Shown here piece after piece: positions 8,830-19,166 of a stretch of 39,402 nucleotides of DNA. Within the stretch, counting starts at the first letter, position 1, and every line of letters begins with the position of its first letter. The DNA comes from Chloroflexota bacterium (lineage in GTDB: Bacteria > Chloroflexota > Limnocylindria > Limnocylindrales > CSP1-4), in contig JAJXUG010000034.1 of NCBI GenBank assembly GCA_021783095.1, forward strand, positions 1 to 39,402. The letters run 5' to 3'. Position numbers and translations under genes: made by a program. A model generated the notes under the pieces. The model saw only the letters and a program-made list of their open reading frames with translations, ran no database searches and had not been told where the DNA came from.

Positions 8830-8983
8830 GGTCGTCTCACCTACAGTAGATATCAAACACTACAGTTGACAATAACACCGTCATGTGGTCCACTGCAAGG
8901 CACAGCAGTGGCCGGAGCGGACCCCGGCGGCGGTCGTCAGACCCCCGCTTCCCCGGATGCCGTCAAGGCAATCGGAGGAAGCG
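8830..8983 (+). promoter_or_regulatory. Divergent control region with direct repeat CTACAGT
   Basis: Bases 8838-8880 form an AT-rich island in otherwise GC-rich DNA. The heptamer CTACAGT occurs twice in direct orientation, at 8841-8847 and 8860-8866, spaced 19 bases start to start, about two helical turns. TTGACA at 8866-8871 would serve as a plus-strand -35 box, although the matching -10 at the usual distance is weak. These are plausible binding sites for the adjacent XRE protein. The small gene downstream has GGAGG eight bases before its ATG at 8984. Confidence 0.5.
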
Positions 8984-9409
8984 ATGACCGTCCCCCAACT
9001 CAAGCCCCCGGCCACCACCAGCGGTTCGGAGGTCGATGCCCAGGACTCGCCGGGTCGGGAGTACTCGGCCGTGGCCGTCACGCGTCGCGCAGGAGCCGCG
9101 GCACGCGTTCGCGTTCGCGTTGGCGTCTCGGCAGTCCGACGTGGCGTGGTGGGGCTGATGGCGCGCGTGCCGGCGACAGTGCGCGTCACGCGGACCGCTG
9201 CCCGTGGGACCGTGGGCGCGCTCCAGAAGCTGCCCGACTCCACGCTGCAGTCTCTGGCCGCCACCTCGGTGGGCGTCGGCGTCGGCCTGTCGTTCACGCG
9301 GGCGCGACGCCTGGCGTTCGTTGCCGGAATGCTGCCCGCCGTGCTCATCCAGGCGGCGATCGCCGGCCGCCCGGTCGAGCCTCGCGCCCCTGGCGACTCG
9401 GGCGCCTGA
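8984..9409 (+). CDS. Unrecognised 141-residue basic protein, first gene of the groESL cluster
   Basis: I do not recognise the family. The protein has a polar N-terminus (about 1-35), a strongly basic Arg/Val-rich middle (about 40-85) that could form amphipathic helices, and a C-terminal hydrophobic helix at about 108-128 (LAFVAGMLPAVLIQAAIAG). The start is well supported: ATG 8984 is preceded by GGAGGAAGCG. It is the first gene after the divergent XRE control region, and three same-strand genes follow before groEL. The composition would suit a membrane- or polyanion-associated protein, but that is a guess. Confidence 0.6.
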   Translation: MTVPQLKPPATTSGSEVDAQDSPGREYSAVAVTRRAGAAARVRVRVGVSAVRRGVVGLMARVPATVRVTRTAARGTVGALQKLPDSTLQSLAATSVGVGVGLSFTRARRLAFVAGMLPAVLIQAAIAGRPVEPRAPGDSGA

Positions 9410-9449
9410 CCAACCCGAGGCGAGCGCATCCATCCCTGCAGGTGATCCC

Positions 9450-9662
9450 ATGGCACCGACGAACCGACTGGACTCCGTACCGCCCAACGTGCTCAGTGGC
9501 GCGAGCATCCCCAACGCCATGGCCGGGTTCGGTCGCCCCTCGGTGGGGGCAGCGCCGGCCCATGCGCTGCGCCTGTCGCCCGCATGGGTGGGCGTGATCG
9601 CGGCCATGCTGGCGCTGCTCGTCGTGCTCCTCGTCCCGCTCCTTGGAGGACAGCTCCCGTGA
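9450..9662 (+). CDS. Unrecognised 70-residue single-span membrane protein
   Basis: The product has a Ser/Pro/Asn-rich N-terminal half and one clear transmembrane helix at about 47-68 (VGVIAAMLALLVVLLVPLLG), leaving almost no C-terminal tail. AGGTGA lies upstream of the ATG. The stop overlaps the next start by four bases (GTGA), which indicates translational coupling. The gap to the preceding gene is 40 bases. No family is recognised; position suggests it works with its neighbours and the XRE regulator. Confidence 0.6.
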   Translation: MAPTNRLDSVPPNVLSGASIPNAMAGFGRPSVGAAPAHALRLSPAWVGVIAAMLALLVVLLVPLLGGQLP

Positions 9663-9892
9663 CGCCCTCCGCGGCGGCACCGAGCCGCGTGGAGGACCCG
9701 GCCGATCGCACCCTGTTCCCAGACGCGGGCCGCCGTCGCGAGCCGCCGGCCGACCCGGGCCGCGCAACTGCACCAGACGGCGGGCTCTGGCGTGGTCCGA
9801 CCGAGGGCCACTGGATCGCACGACTGCTGCACGGTGCGCCGGCGCCTCGCGACCCGACCCCGCCGCCCGCTGGGCGCATCCCGACCGACTGA
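9659..9892 (+). CDS. Unrecognised 77-residue hydrophilic protein
   Basis: The GTG start overlaps the stop of the preceding membrane peptide gene and has TTGGAGG about ten bases upstream. The product is Pro/Arg/Asp-rich, probably disordered for the first 45 residues, with a short segment GLWRGPTEGHWIARLLHG that might fold. I recognise no domain. Sixty bases separate it from groES. The support is the overlap, the good ribosome binding site and the co-orientation; the protein sequence by itself would not persuade. Confidence 0.5.
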   Translation: MTPSAAAPSRVEDPADRTLFPDAGRRREPPADPGRATAPDGGLWRGPTEGHWIARLLHGAPAPRDPTPPPAGRIPTD

Positions 9893-9952
9893 CGCGCCCG
9901 CTTCCACGCCACGACCCTGATCTGACCCGAGTCCCGCGAAAGGACTGACCAC

Positions 9953-12030
<2,078 letters not shown>

Positions 12031-12083
12031 CGCATCAGCATGTCGGGCTCGGCGTCGCGTGAGCTGAGCCGGATAGTCGCGAA

Positions 12084-12120
12084 CACGAGCCGGGCCGTCC
12101 CAACGGGAGCCCGGCTCGTG
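12084..12120 (+). terminator. Strong hairpin, probable groEL terminator
   Basis: A perfect 12-base-pair stem, CACGAGCCGGGC at 12084-12095 pairing with 12109-12120, encloses a 13-base loop and starts 54 bases after the groEL stop. No T-run follows, so termination may be of the intrinsic GC-rich type or rely on Rho. Confidence 0.7.
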
Positions 12121-12234
12121 GTGGTTCCACCGTCGGTCCTCGGGTTCGCGGCCCTGCCATCGGCCTTCTGGCTGCTGTTGGTCGTACTCAGCGCCTTTTT
12201 GTCCCTCGTCGAGTTCGTCAAGCGCCGGTTCGAG

Positions 12235-12918
<684 letters not shown>

Positions 12919-12940
12919 CCCGAATGGGCAGGCGCCCAGC

Positions 12941-15004
12941 TCAGGTTGACGCGGGGAGGCCCGCCTTCGGCCGACCCTGCGACTGCGCCACCGCCGCGTG
13001 GCGCGCCCGGACGCGGCGCACGAGCTCGGCGCTCTGCTCGTACTTGCCGAAGCTGGGCATCAGGTAGGTCCCGGCGACCGCCGTCTCGACTGCTGCGAGC
13101 AGGTCGTCCGCGAGCTGCGTGCCCACCTCCGAGCCGCCCGCGCCAGCCTCGCGCATCCGTAGCCGGACGACGTTGGGGATCGTGATGCCGGGCACCTCGT
13201 TGTGCAGGAACTCGGCGTGGCGCGAGGACACGAGCGGGAGCACCCCGAGCAGGACCGGCACCGGGAAGCCGCGCGGCCCGAAGCGGTGGCGAGCCTCGCC
13301 GAGCATCGCCTCCACCTGGTCCACGCCGTAGAGCGGCTGGGTCATGATCAGGTGGGCGCCTGCGTCGAGCTTGCGCTCCAGGCGGTCCCACTCATGCGCG
13401 GCGTCCGGCGCGGTGGGGTCGAGGGCGCACGCGATGGTGAAGGCTGCTCGCTGCCCGATGGGCGAGCCGGCCTGGTCCTCGCCCCGGTTGAGGCGGGCCA
13501 GGATCGACACTAGGCCGATTGAGTCGACGTCCCAGACGCCCGTTCCGGTCGGGTAGTCGCCGACCCGCGGCGGGTCGCCGGTGAGGGCGAGGATGTTGCG
13601 CAGCCCCAGGGCATGCGCGCCCAGCAGCTCGGCTTCGAGCGCCATGAGGTTCCGGTCGCGGGTGGTCAGGTGGACAACGCACTCGACCCCGACGGCAGAC
13701 GTGACGCCGAAGGCGACGGCCATCGCGCCCATCCGGACCCGTGCCATGGCCGAGTCGCTGATGTTGACCGCGTCGGCGCCGGCATCGACCAGCAGTCGGG
13801 CGGCGGCGACGGGGCGGACCATGCGGATCGATCGCGGCGGGTCGATCTCAACCGAGATGACGAAACGGCCGGCGGCGAGGGCGCTCGCGAGGGCGCCCGG
13901 CTGGGAGCCAGCCGTTGCGTCCGTGGTGCCCGGGCCCGCGTCCGGAGACACCGTGACCTCGACGATGCGAGCCCGGGCATCGGTAGCCACTGGCGCGGCG
14001 GCCCCGCTCCCTGGCCGCGCAGCCACGTCCACGTGCGCCAGCGCCTCGGCCATGGCCGCCACGTGGGCTGGTGTCGTGCCGCAGCAGCCGCCGATGATCG
14101 AGGCGCCCGAGCCGAGCATGGACGGGACCAGCCCGGCGAAGTAGGCGGGATCGGCGCCGAAGACGAACTCGCCCTCCTGGCGCCGCGCGAAGCCTGCGTT
14201 GGGCATGATCGCCCGCGGCGGCGCTCCCGGCGTCGCGGGGCCGAGCGCGACCAGGGCATCGATGCAGCCGCTGGGTCCTGCCCCGCAGTTCAGGCCCAGA
14301 ACGTCGGCGCCCGCCTCGGCCGCGGCTTGCGCCACGGCGCCCGCCTCCGACCCATCGGGGAGTGTGCCGTCCTCCGCGAACGCGAACGACGCCACGACGG
14401 GCAGGTCGCAGAGCGCCCGCGCCTCGTCGACCGCCCACAGCAGGTGTTCGAGCACTCCCTGCGTCTCGATCAGCAGGACGTCCGCCCCGCCCTCGAGCAG
14501 GCCCTCGAGCTGCTCGCGGAACAGCGCCCGACCCTCGCCCTCCGAGAACTGGGCAAGCTCGCGCGTCATCGGCCCGAGCGGCCCCACCGAACCCGCCACG
14601 AGGGCGTCCCGCCCAGCCACCTCGCGCGCCTCCCGGGCGACCTGCGCCGCCCGCCGGTTGATCAGGGCGGTCTCGCTGGCGAGTCCGTGGCCGGCGAGGC
14701 GATGCCGGTTCGCCCCCAGCGTGAGCGTGGTGATCAGCTCGGCGCCGGCCTCGAGGTACTCGCGGTGGGCGGCGCCGACGAGATCGGGTCGTGTCCGCGC
14801 GAGCTCCTCGAGGCACGCGCGCTGGGGTACGCCGCGCCCGTACAGGAGCGTGCCCATACCGCCGTCGGCAAGCAGCGGTCCAGCCTGGAGGCGGCGGCTG
14901 AGGCGAACGCGGGGGGAGCCGGGCTGGGGCGCCGCCCAGACACGGCCTGCTGAGCGGCGCGCGGCGCCACCACCGGGTTGGCTGGGCGCTGGTGTTTCGT
15001 GCAT
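12941..15004 (-). CDS. Bifunctional homocysteine S-methyltransferase / 5,10-methylenetetrahydrofolate reductase
   Basis: The 687-residue protein joins two enzymes of methionine synthesis. Residues about 40-325 form a homocysteine S-methyltransferase (Pfam S-methyl_trans) with DGGMGTLL near 47 and zinc-ligand cysteines in LNCGAG (Cys240) and GGCCGTTP (Cys307, Cys308). After a variable linker (325-370), residues about 372-670 form a MetF-like TIM barrel (FVISVEIDPPR, NISDS, LALTGDPP, LIMTQPLY). The fusion is like Bacillus YitJ and lacks cobalamin-binding domains. The start ATG 15004 is preceded by GGGAGGGAGCC. The frame remains open further upstream without conserved sequence. It faces the homogentisate remnant convergently. 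Confidence 0.92.
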   Translation of the reverse strand: MHETPAPSQPGGGAARRSAGRVWAAPQPGSPRVRLSRRLQAGPLLADGGMGTLLYGRGVPQRACLEELARTRPDLVGAAHREYLEAGAELITTLTLGANRHRLAGHGLASETALINRRAAQVAREAREVAGRDALVAGSVGPLGPMTRELAQFSEGEGRALFREQLEGLLEGGADVLLIETQGVLEHLLWAVDEARALCDLPVVASFAFAEDGTLPDGSEAGAVAQAAAEAGADVLGLNCGAGPSGCIDALVALGPATPGAPPRAIMPNAGFARRQEGEFVFGADPAYFAGLVPSMLGSGASIIGGCCGTTPAHVAAMAEALAHVDVAARPGSGAAAPVATDARARIVEVTVSPDAGPGTTDATAGSQPGALASALAAGRFVISVEIDPPRSIRMVRPVAAARLLVDAGADAVNISDSAMARVRMGAMAVAFGVTSAVGVECVVHLTTRDRNLMALEAELLGAHALGLRNILALTGDPPRVGDYPTGTGVWDVDSIGLVSILARLNRGEDQAGSPIGQRAAFTIACALDPTAPDAAHEWDRLERKLDAGAHLIMTQPLYGVDQVEAMLGEARHRFGPRGFPVPVLLGVLPLVSSRHAEFLHNEVPGITIPNVVRLRMREAGAGGSEVGTQLADDLLAAVETAVAGTYLMPSFGKYEQSAELVRRVRARHAAVAQSQGRPKAGLPAST

Positions 15005-15324
15005 GAGGCTCCCTCCCAGGGCTGGCGCCGGTGACCGCGGCCCGTCCGAGCGGGTCGGGTAGGTCGGCGTGGGAGGGACCTGTCGTGCCGGCTCGGGCGG
15101 GTTCCGCGAGGCCGGCCGGATTGTCAGCTGCGCCGCGTTCGACGGGGGCGCAGGCCGCCGGCCAGCTCTCGCTGGCGCATGGGCCGGCACATGGAACGCA
15201 TCGTTGCAGGGCGCATCGCACTCGAGTGTGGCGACCGAAACGGTGACAGGACAAGGCGCACTCGGTTGCGCTTGGGTGGCTACAGGCTTTGTGCAGTCGT
15301 GCATGGAGCCGGCCTGGCCGACCC
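15005..15324 (-). other. Leader/intergenic region upstream of the methionine gene
   Basis: This 320-base stretch lies between the SnoaL-like remnant and the bifunctional methionine gene, both on the minus strand. I looked for SAM-I, SAM-IV, SAH and cobalamin riboswitch cores and recognised none, but this was by eye. The translated frames are not convincing as protein. A methionine-gene leader would be a natural place for a riboswitch, so a covariance-model search is the decisive test. Confidence 0.35.
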
Positions 15325-15656
15325 TCAGGATCCGGGCGCCGGGCGGTTGAACATGTAGCACCGGATCCGCCAAGCGCCTGACCGGCGCTGGAGCACGAAC
15401 AGCTCGCGGAGACGGCCTCGATCCGGCGGCCCTCGGCCCGGAGGATGAACGAGCCGGTCGTGTGGCAGCGCACCGTCGCCAGGTCGCCGTCCACGAGCCA
15501 GTCGTCGACGTGCAGCTCGTGGCGGTGCTCGAACGCCGCAGACCGATTGGCGTACGTCGCGCGGACGGCCTCGGCGCCCGCAACCGACGCGGCCGCGTTC
15601 GGCATGACGACGGCGTCGGCGGTGAAGGCGTCCATGACGGCGTCGAGGTCCCGGGA
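15325..15656 (-). pseudogene. SnoaL/DUF4440-like (NTF2 fold) gene remnant, truncated and frameshifted
   Basis: From 15656 downward the minus strand encodes SRDLDAVMDAFTADAVVMP, a canonical SnoaL-like N-terminal helix, then HRHELHVDDWLVDGDLATVR and FILRAEGRRIEAV. Near 15408-15412 the frame changes, apparently by one lost base, and the expected end of the fold continues as LRELFVLQRRSGAWRIRC before the stop at 15325. The first 15-20 residues of a normal SnoaL-like protein are missing: at 15656 the sequence switches to an unrelated remnant on the other strand. The original would have been a small cytosolic protein of about 130 residues with unknown substrate. Confidence 0.7.
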
Positions 15657-15771
15657 GAGCGTCAACCGGGCACTCGCCGCGCTTGTGACGGCGGGCGACA
15701 TCCGGCGCGACGACGGGCACATCGTCCTCGTGCGGCCCGACGCCCTGCGGCGGCTGCTGTCGGGCTCCTAG
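15649..15771 (+). pseudogene. C-terminal remnant of a Crp/Fnr-type regulator
   Basis: The plus strand encodes SRESVNRALAALVTAGDIRR then DDGHIVLVRPDALRRLL before a stop at 15769-15771. This closely resembles the recognition helix, wing and last helix of a Crp/Fnr winged-helix domain (the classical S-R-E-[ST]-V-x-R-x-L pattern). No cyclic-nucleotide-binding domain precedes it; upstream DNA instead belongs to the SnoaL-like remnant on the minus strand. The two remnants meet at the 8-base palindrome TCCCGGGA (15649-15656). Confidence 0.6.
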
Positions 15772-15824
15772 GCCGAACCTCGCTCCTGCGGCCGCGGGCT
15801 CGTTCGATCCGGCGCCCAGGCCAG

Positions 15825-15913
15825 CCGACGCGCCCGCCCCATGCCGCGCACGGAGCGGCCCTGCCAGCGGGCGAAGCTCCCGCCGGTCCGCCCCGTGCCG
15901 CAGACCGCGCCCC
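15825..15913 (+). repeat. Dispersed repeat, copy B
   Basis: This block matches the reverse complement of window bases 1-90 at about 87% identity (see copy A). It lies in the gene-free stretch 15772-16087 between the Crp-type remnant and the TetR promoter. The remainder of that stretch is GC-rich with no recognisable gene. The copy carries no transposase or terminal repeats that I can see. Confidence 0.6.
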
Positions 15914-16087
15914 CGCCCGACGCCCGGGCGCATGGTGCGGACCGCGCAGAGCAGCGAGCGCCGGCAGGGCCGCCCGGTGCACCACGGCGCATGCGCGCGA
16001 CAGACCGCCGGGACGGCCGACGGCGCGATGCGATGCGCCGCCCGGGGCGCTGCCCGGCATCGCTTGCGCGCCGCCGCCCGGCACCGC

Positions 16088-16116
16088 TTGCACGCGCCAC
16101 GAAACGCGACTAGAGT
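16088..16116 (+). promoter_or_regulatory. Sigma70-type promoter of the TetR-fad operon
   Basis: TTGCAC (16088-16093) and TAGAGT (16111-16116) are separated by exactly 17 bases. They match the -35 and -10 consensus at four positions each and lie 74 bases before the TetR start codon. The palindromic operator follows directly downstream. Confidence 0.65.
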
Positions 16117-16127
16117 GCGCCTCTCAA

Positions 16128-16143
16128 CCAAACGTTCGTTTGG
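16128..16143 (+). promoter_or_regulatory. TetR-family operator CCAAACG-TT-CGTTTGG
   Basis: The perfect palindrome CCAAACGTTCGTTTGG has two 7-base arms around a TT centre. It fits the CNAACGNNCGTTNG sites described for Thermus PaaR-type TetR regulators. Lying from about +5 to +20 relative to the predicted transcription start, it would let the adjacent TetR protein block transcription of its own operon. Confidence 0.7.
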
Positions 16144-16189
16144 GAGCCCTCGGTATTCGACCGAGCAACGAGCGAGGCGCACAGCCGCG

Positions 16190-16786
16190 ATGACGGTCCG
16201 AGAGGCGGGCAGCCCCAGCGTGACACGGCCCCGAGAGGCTGAGCTCCTGCGCGTCGCGACGGGGCTGTTCCGCGAGCGCGGCTTCCACGCCACCTCCATG
16301 CAGGACCTCGCGGAGGCCCTGCGCATGAACCGCGGCAGCCTCTACCACTACATCGAGTCCAAGGACGACCTGCTGTGGTGGATCATCAGCGGCGCGCTCG
16401 ACCGGCTGCGGGCCCAGGTCGAGCCCGTCCTGGCCGGCGGCGGCCCCGCCGTCGAGCGCCTCCGTGGCGCGATCGCCGAGCACCTCGCCTTCGCGGCCCA
16501 CCACGGCGACGAGCTCGCCCTGGTGCAGATCGAGCTGCGCTCCCTCGCGCCGGACCGGCGCGCCGACCTCATCGAGCGCCGCGACGCCTACGAGCACCAG
16601 TGGCGCGCCACCCTCGAGGCGGCATTCGAGGAGGGATCGCTGCGCCCGACGGACGTCCGCCTGACCGTGATCGCGATCCTCTCCGCCTGCAACTGGTTCA
16701 CCCAGTGGTATCGACCTGACGGATCCCTGACCGTCGATCAGATCGCCGCGTCCTTCGCCGACCTCTTCCTGTCCCCCCAGAGCTGA
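16190..16786 (+). CDS. TetR-family repressor of the beta-oxidation operon (FadR/PaaR-like)
   Basis: The 198-residue protein has the TetR DNA-binding domain at about 15-62: LLRVATGLFRERGFHATSMQ, then DLAEALRMNRGSLYHYIESK, where RGSLYHYI is the recognition helix. The remainder is a helical ligand domain. Such regulators release DNA when they bind an acyl-CoA, so fatty acid degradation genes are induced by substrate; the ligand here is inferred from the four downstream genes. ATG 16190 is chosen over earlier in-frame starts because those lie in and upstream of the promoter. FadN-like begins eleven bases after the stop, consistent with autoregulation through the upstream palindrome. Confidence 0.92.
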   Translation: MTVREAGSPSVTRPREAELLRVATGLFRERGFHATSMQDLAEALRMNRGSLYHYIESKDDLLWWIISGALDRLRAQVEPVLAGGGPAVERLRGAIAEHLAFAAHHGDELALVQIELRSLAPDRRADLIERRDAYEHQWRATLEAAFEEGSLRPTDVRLTVIAILSACNWFTQWYRPDGSLTVDQIAASFADLFLSPQS

Positions 16787-16797
16787 AAGGCAGGCCG

Positions 16798-19149
16798 ATG
16801 ATCCCGCGAGTCAGCAACGCGATCGTCCTCGGGGCCGGGACGATGGGAGCCCAGCTCGCCTGCCTGCTGGCCGGCGCAGGGTCGCGCGTCCGGCTGCTGG
16901 ACCTCGACGCCCGGACCGCGGCGTCCGGCCTGGAGCGCGTCTCGAAGCTCCGGCCCTCGCCGCTCTACAGCGCCTCGGACCTGGGCCGGATCGAGACCGG
17001 CGGGTTCGACACCCTCGAGGCGTGGGTTGCTGACGCGGACTGGATCCTCGAGGCCGTCGTGGAGCAGCCGGAGCCCAAGCGCGCCCTCTTCGAACGGATC
17101 GACGCCGCGCTGGCCGGCCTTGACCCGAAGCGCGCCACGCCCCTGATCAGCTCGAACACCTCGGGCATCCCGATCGCCACCCTGGCCGAGGGTCGGAGCC
17201 AACGGTTCCGGCAGGCCTTCCTCGGGACGCACTTCTTCAACCCGCCCCGCTACGCCCGCCTGCTGGAGCTGATCCCCACGGCCGACACCGAGCCAAGCCG
17301 GATCGCCTCGGTCGAGGCGTTCGCCAGCCGCCACCTCGGCAAGGGCACGGTGCGGGCCAAGGACCGCCCGGCCTTCATCGCCAACCGGCTCGGCGTGCAT
17401 GGGCTGCTGCGCGCCATCTCGCTCGCCGCCGAGCTCGGCCTCGGGCCGGACGAGGTCGACGAGCTGACGGGGCCGCTCATCGGGCGGCCGAGGAGCGCCA
17501 CGTTCCGGACCCTCGACCTGGTGGGCCTCGACGTGGCCGTCGCGGTTGCCGACCACTGCCGCGAGGCGCTCGAGGATGCGGCCGAGGCCGCGGCATTCGT
17601 CGTGCCCGACGTCCTGCGCCGGCTGATCGCCGACGGACGGCTGGGCGAGAAGACCGGCGCCGGCTTCTTCCGCAAGCAGGGTGGCGAGATCCTCGCCCTG
17701 GACTTGGAGACGCTCGAGTACCGGCCGCGCCGCCGCCTGCGCTCGGCCGCGGTCGAGCTCGCCCGAACCGAGCCTGACCTGCGACGCCGGATCGTGGCGC
17801 TCGCGGAGGCGGGTGCCCGATCGTCGTCCGACGCCGGCGCCTCGTTCCTGTGGCGCCTGACCGCGTCGGAGCTCGGGTACGCGGCGAGCGTCGGGCCGGA
17901 GGTGGCCGCGGACGTCGAGGCGGTGGACCGCGGCATGCGCTGGGGGTTCGGCTGGGAGCTCGGCCCCTTCGAGCAGTGGGACGCGCTGGGGCCCGACCGG
18001 CTCGCCGGGCTCCTGCCGACGATCGGCGTCAAGGTTCCGGAGCTGGTGGGCCGCCTCGCGGCGCCGGGCCCCGGGCGCTTCCACCGGGAGGGGTCCTCGC
18101 TCGACTTCGAGACCCTGACCCTGCAGCCGGACCCGGCCCAGGCGGGCGCGCTGAACCTCGACGTGCGCCGTGCAGCGGTGGGCGGGCTCCCGTGGAACGC
18201 CTCCGGTGCGCTGATCGACCTGGGCGACGGGATCCTGGGCTGCGAGCTGTCGGCCAAGCTCAACCTGATCGGGCTCGACACCCTCGACCTCCTGCGGCGC
18301 GGGATCGAGCTCGCGAGCCGGGCCTACGACGGGTTCGTCGTGGGCACGCGCGCCGCCGACTTCTCGGCAGGGGCCAACCTCGCGCTCCTGCTGCTGGAGG
18401 CCGAGGAGGACGAGTGGGACCAGCTCGACCGGTCCGTCCGGCTGTTCCAGGCCGTGACGACCGCCATGCGGTTCGCGCCGGTCCCGCTCGTGGTGGCGCC
18501 ACGCGGGCGGACGCTGGGCGGCGGGACCGAGCTCAGCCTCGCGGCCGACCGCCGCCAGGCCCTGACCGAGACCTACATCGGCCTCGTCGAGACCGGCGTC
18601 GGGCTGATCCCCGCGGGCGGCGGCTCGACCATGATGGCGCGCCGGGCCGCAGAGGCCGTGCCCAACGGCGTCGACGCCGACCGCTTCGCGTTCTTCAGCG
18701 CCGCGCTCCAGACGATCGCGCTCGCGCGGGTCGCGACCTCGGCCGCGGAGGCCGTCGAGCTCGGCCTGCTGCAGCCCTGCGACCCGCTCACCGCGGACCC
18801 CGACCGCCAGTGGGCCGACGCCGTCGCGACGGCCAGGCACCTGGCGGAGGGCGGCTACCGACCGCCGGCCGACGCGCCGATCCGGGTGGTGGGCCGGCGG
18901 GGGATCGCGGCGGCCGAGACCCTGACCTACAACGAGCTGCGGGCCGGGCGGATGAGCGAGCACGACCGGAAGATCGTGCTGGGGCTCACCCGCGTGATGA
19001 GCGGGGGCGACGTCGCCGAGGGCACCCTCGTGGCCCCGGCCCACCTGCTCGACCTCGAGCGCGAGACGTTCCTGCGGCTGCTCGGCGAGCCGCTGACGCG
19101 CGCGCGCATCCGGCACACCCTCAAGACCAGCAAGCCGCTCCGGAACTAG
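16798..19149 (+). CDS. fadN: 3-hydroxyacyl-CoA dehydrogenase / enoyl-CoA hydratase fusion (FadN type)
   Basis: This 783-residue enzyme would carry out hydration and NAD-dependent oxidation in beta-oxidation. The NAD-binding Rossmann motif VLGAGTMGAQ is at about 9-18, followed by ISSNTSGIPIATLAE near 118, GTHFFNPPR near 144, and KDRPAFIANRLG near 197. The hydratase/isomerase-like domain is C-terminal (about 480-660) with AADFSAGANLALLLLEA and LGGGTELSLAAD, then a GLIPAGGG segment. Dehydrogenase first and crotonase second is the FadN order of Bacillus, opposite to FadB of E. coli. GAAAGGCAGG precedes the ATG. The thiolase gene starts 17 bases downstream. Confidence 0.93.
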   Translation: MIPRVSNAIVLGAGTMGAQLACLLAGAGSRVRLLDLDARTAASGLERVSKLRPSPLYSASDLGRIETGGFDTLEAWVADADWILEAVVEQPEPKRALFERIDAALAGLDPKRATPLISSNTSGIPIATLAEGRSQRFRQAFLGTHFFNPPRYARLLELIPTADTEPSRIASVEAFASRHLGKGTVRAKDRPAFIANRLGVHGLLRAISLAAELGLGPDEVDELTGPLIGRPRSATFRTLDLVGLDVAVAVADHCREALEDAAEAAAFVVPDVLRRLIADGRLGEKTGAGFFRKQGGEILALDLETLEYRPRRRLRSAAVELARTEPDLRRRIVALAEAGARSSSDAGASFLWRLTASELGYAASVGPEVAADVEAVDRGMRWGFGWELGPFEQWDALGPDRLAGLLPTIGVKVPELVGRLAAPGPGRFHREGSSLDFETLTLQPDPAQAGALNLDVRRAAVGGLPWNASGALIDLGDGILGCELSAKLNLIGLDTLDLLRRGIELASRAYDGFVVGTRAADFSAGANLALLLLEAEEDEWDQLDRSVRLFQAVTTAMRFAPVPLVVAPRGRTLGGGTELSLAADRRQALTETYIGLVETGVGLIPAGGGSTMMARRAAEAVPNGVDADRFAFFSAALQTIALARVATSAAEAVELGLLQPCDPLTADPDRQWADAVATARHLAEGGYRPPADAPIRVVGRRGIAAAETLTYNELRAGRMSEHDRKIVLGLTRVMSGGDVAEGTLVAPAHLLDLERETFLRLLGEPLTRARIRHTLKTSKPLRN

Positions 19150-19166
19150 GCGAGGCGAAGAAGACC

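Noticed and set aside
9893..9952. CIRCE (HrcA) operator upstream of groES
   Set aside because: No TTAGCACTC-type inverted repeat is present in the spacer or before the small-gene cluster.
15005..15324. SAM or cobalamin riboswitch before the methionine gene
   Set aside because: No core motif of these classes was found by eye; left open for a covariance search.
12941..15583. A longer form of the methionine enzyme starting near 15583
   Set aside because: The added 193 residues cross the SnoaL-like remnant and show no conserved sequence, and GGGAGGGAGCC sits right before ATG 15004.
17850..19166. Long in-frame extension upstream of the thiolase gene
   Set aside because: It lies inside the fadN gene in another frame and is only a GC-driven shadow; the thiolase begins at ATG 19167.
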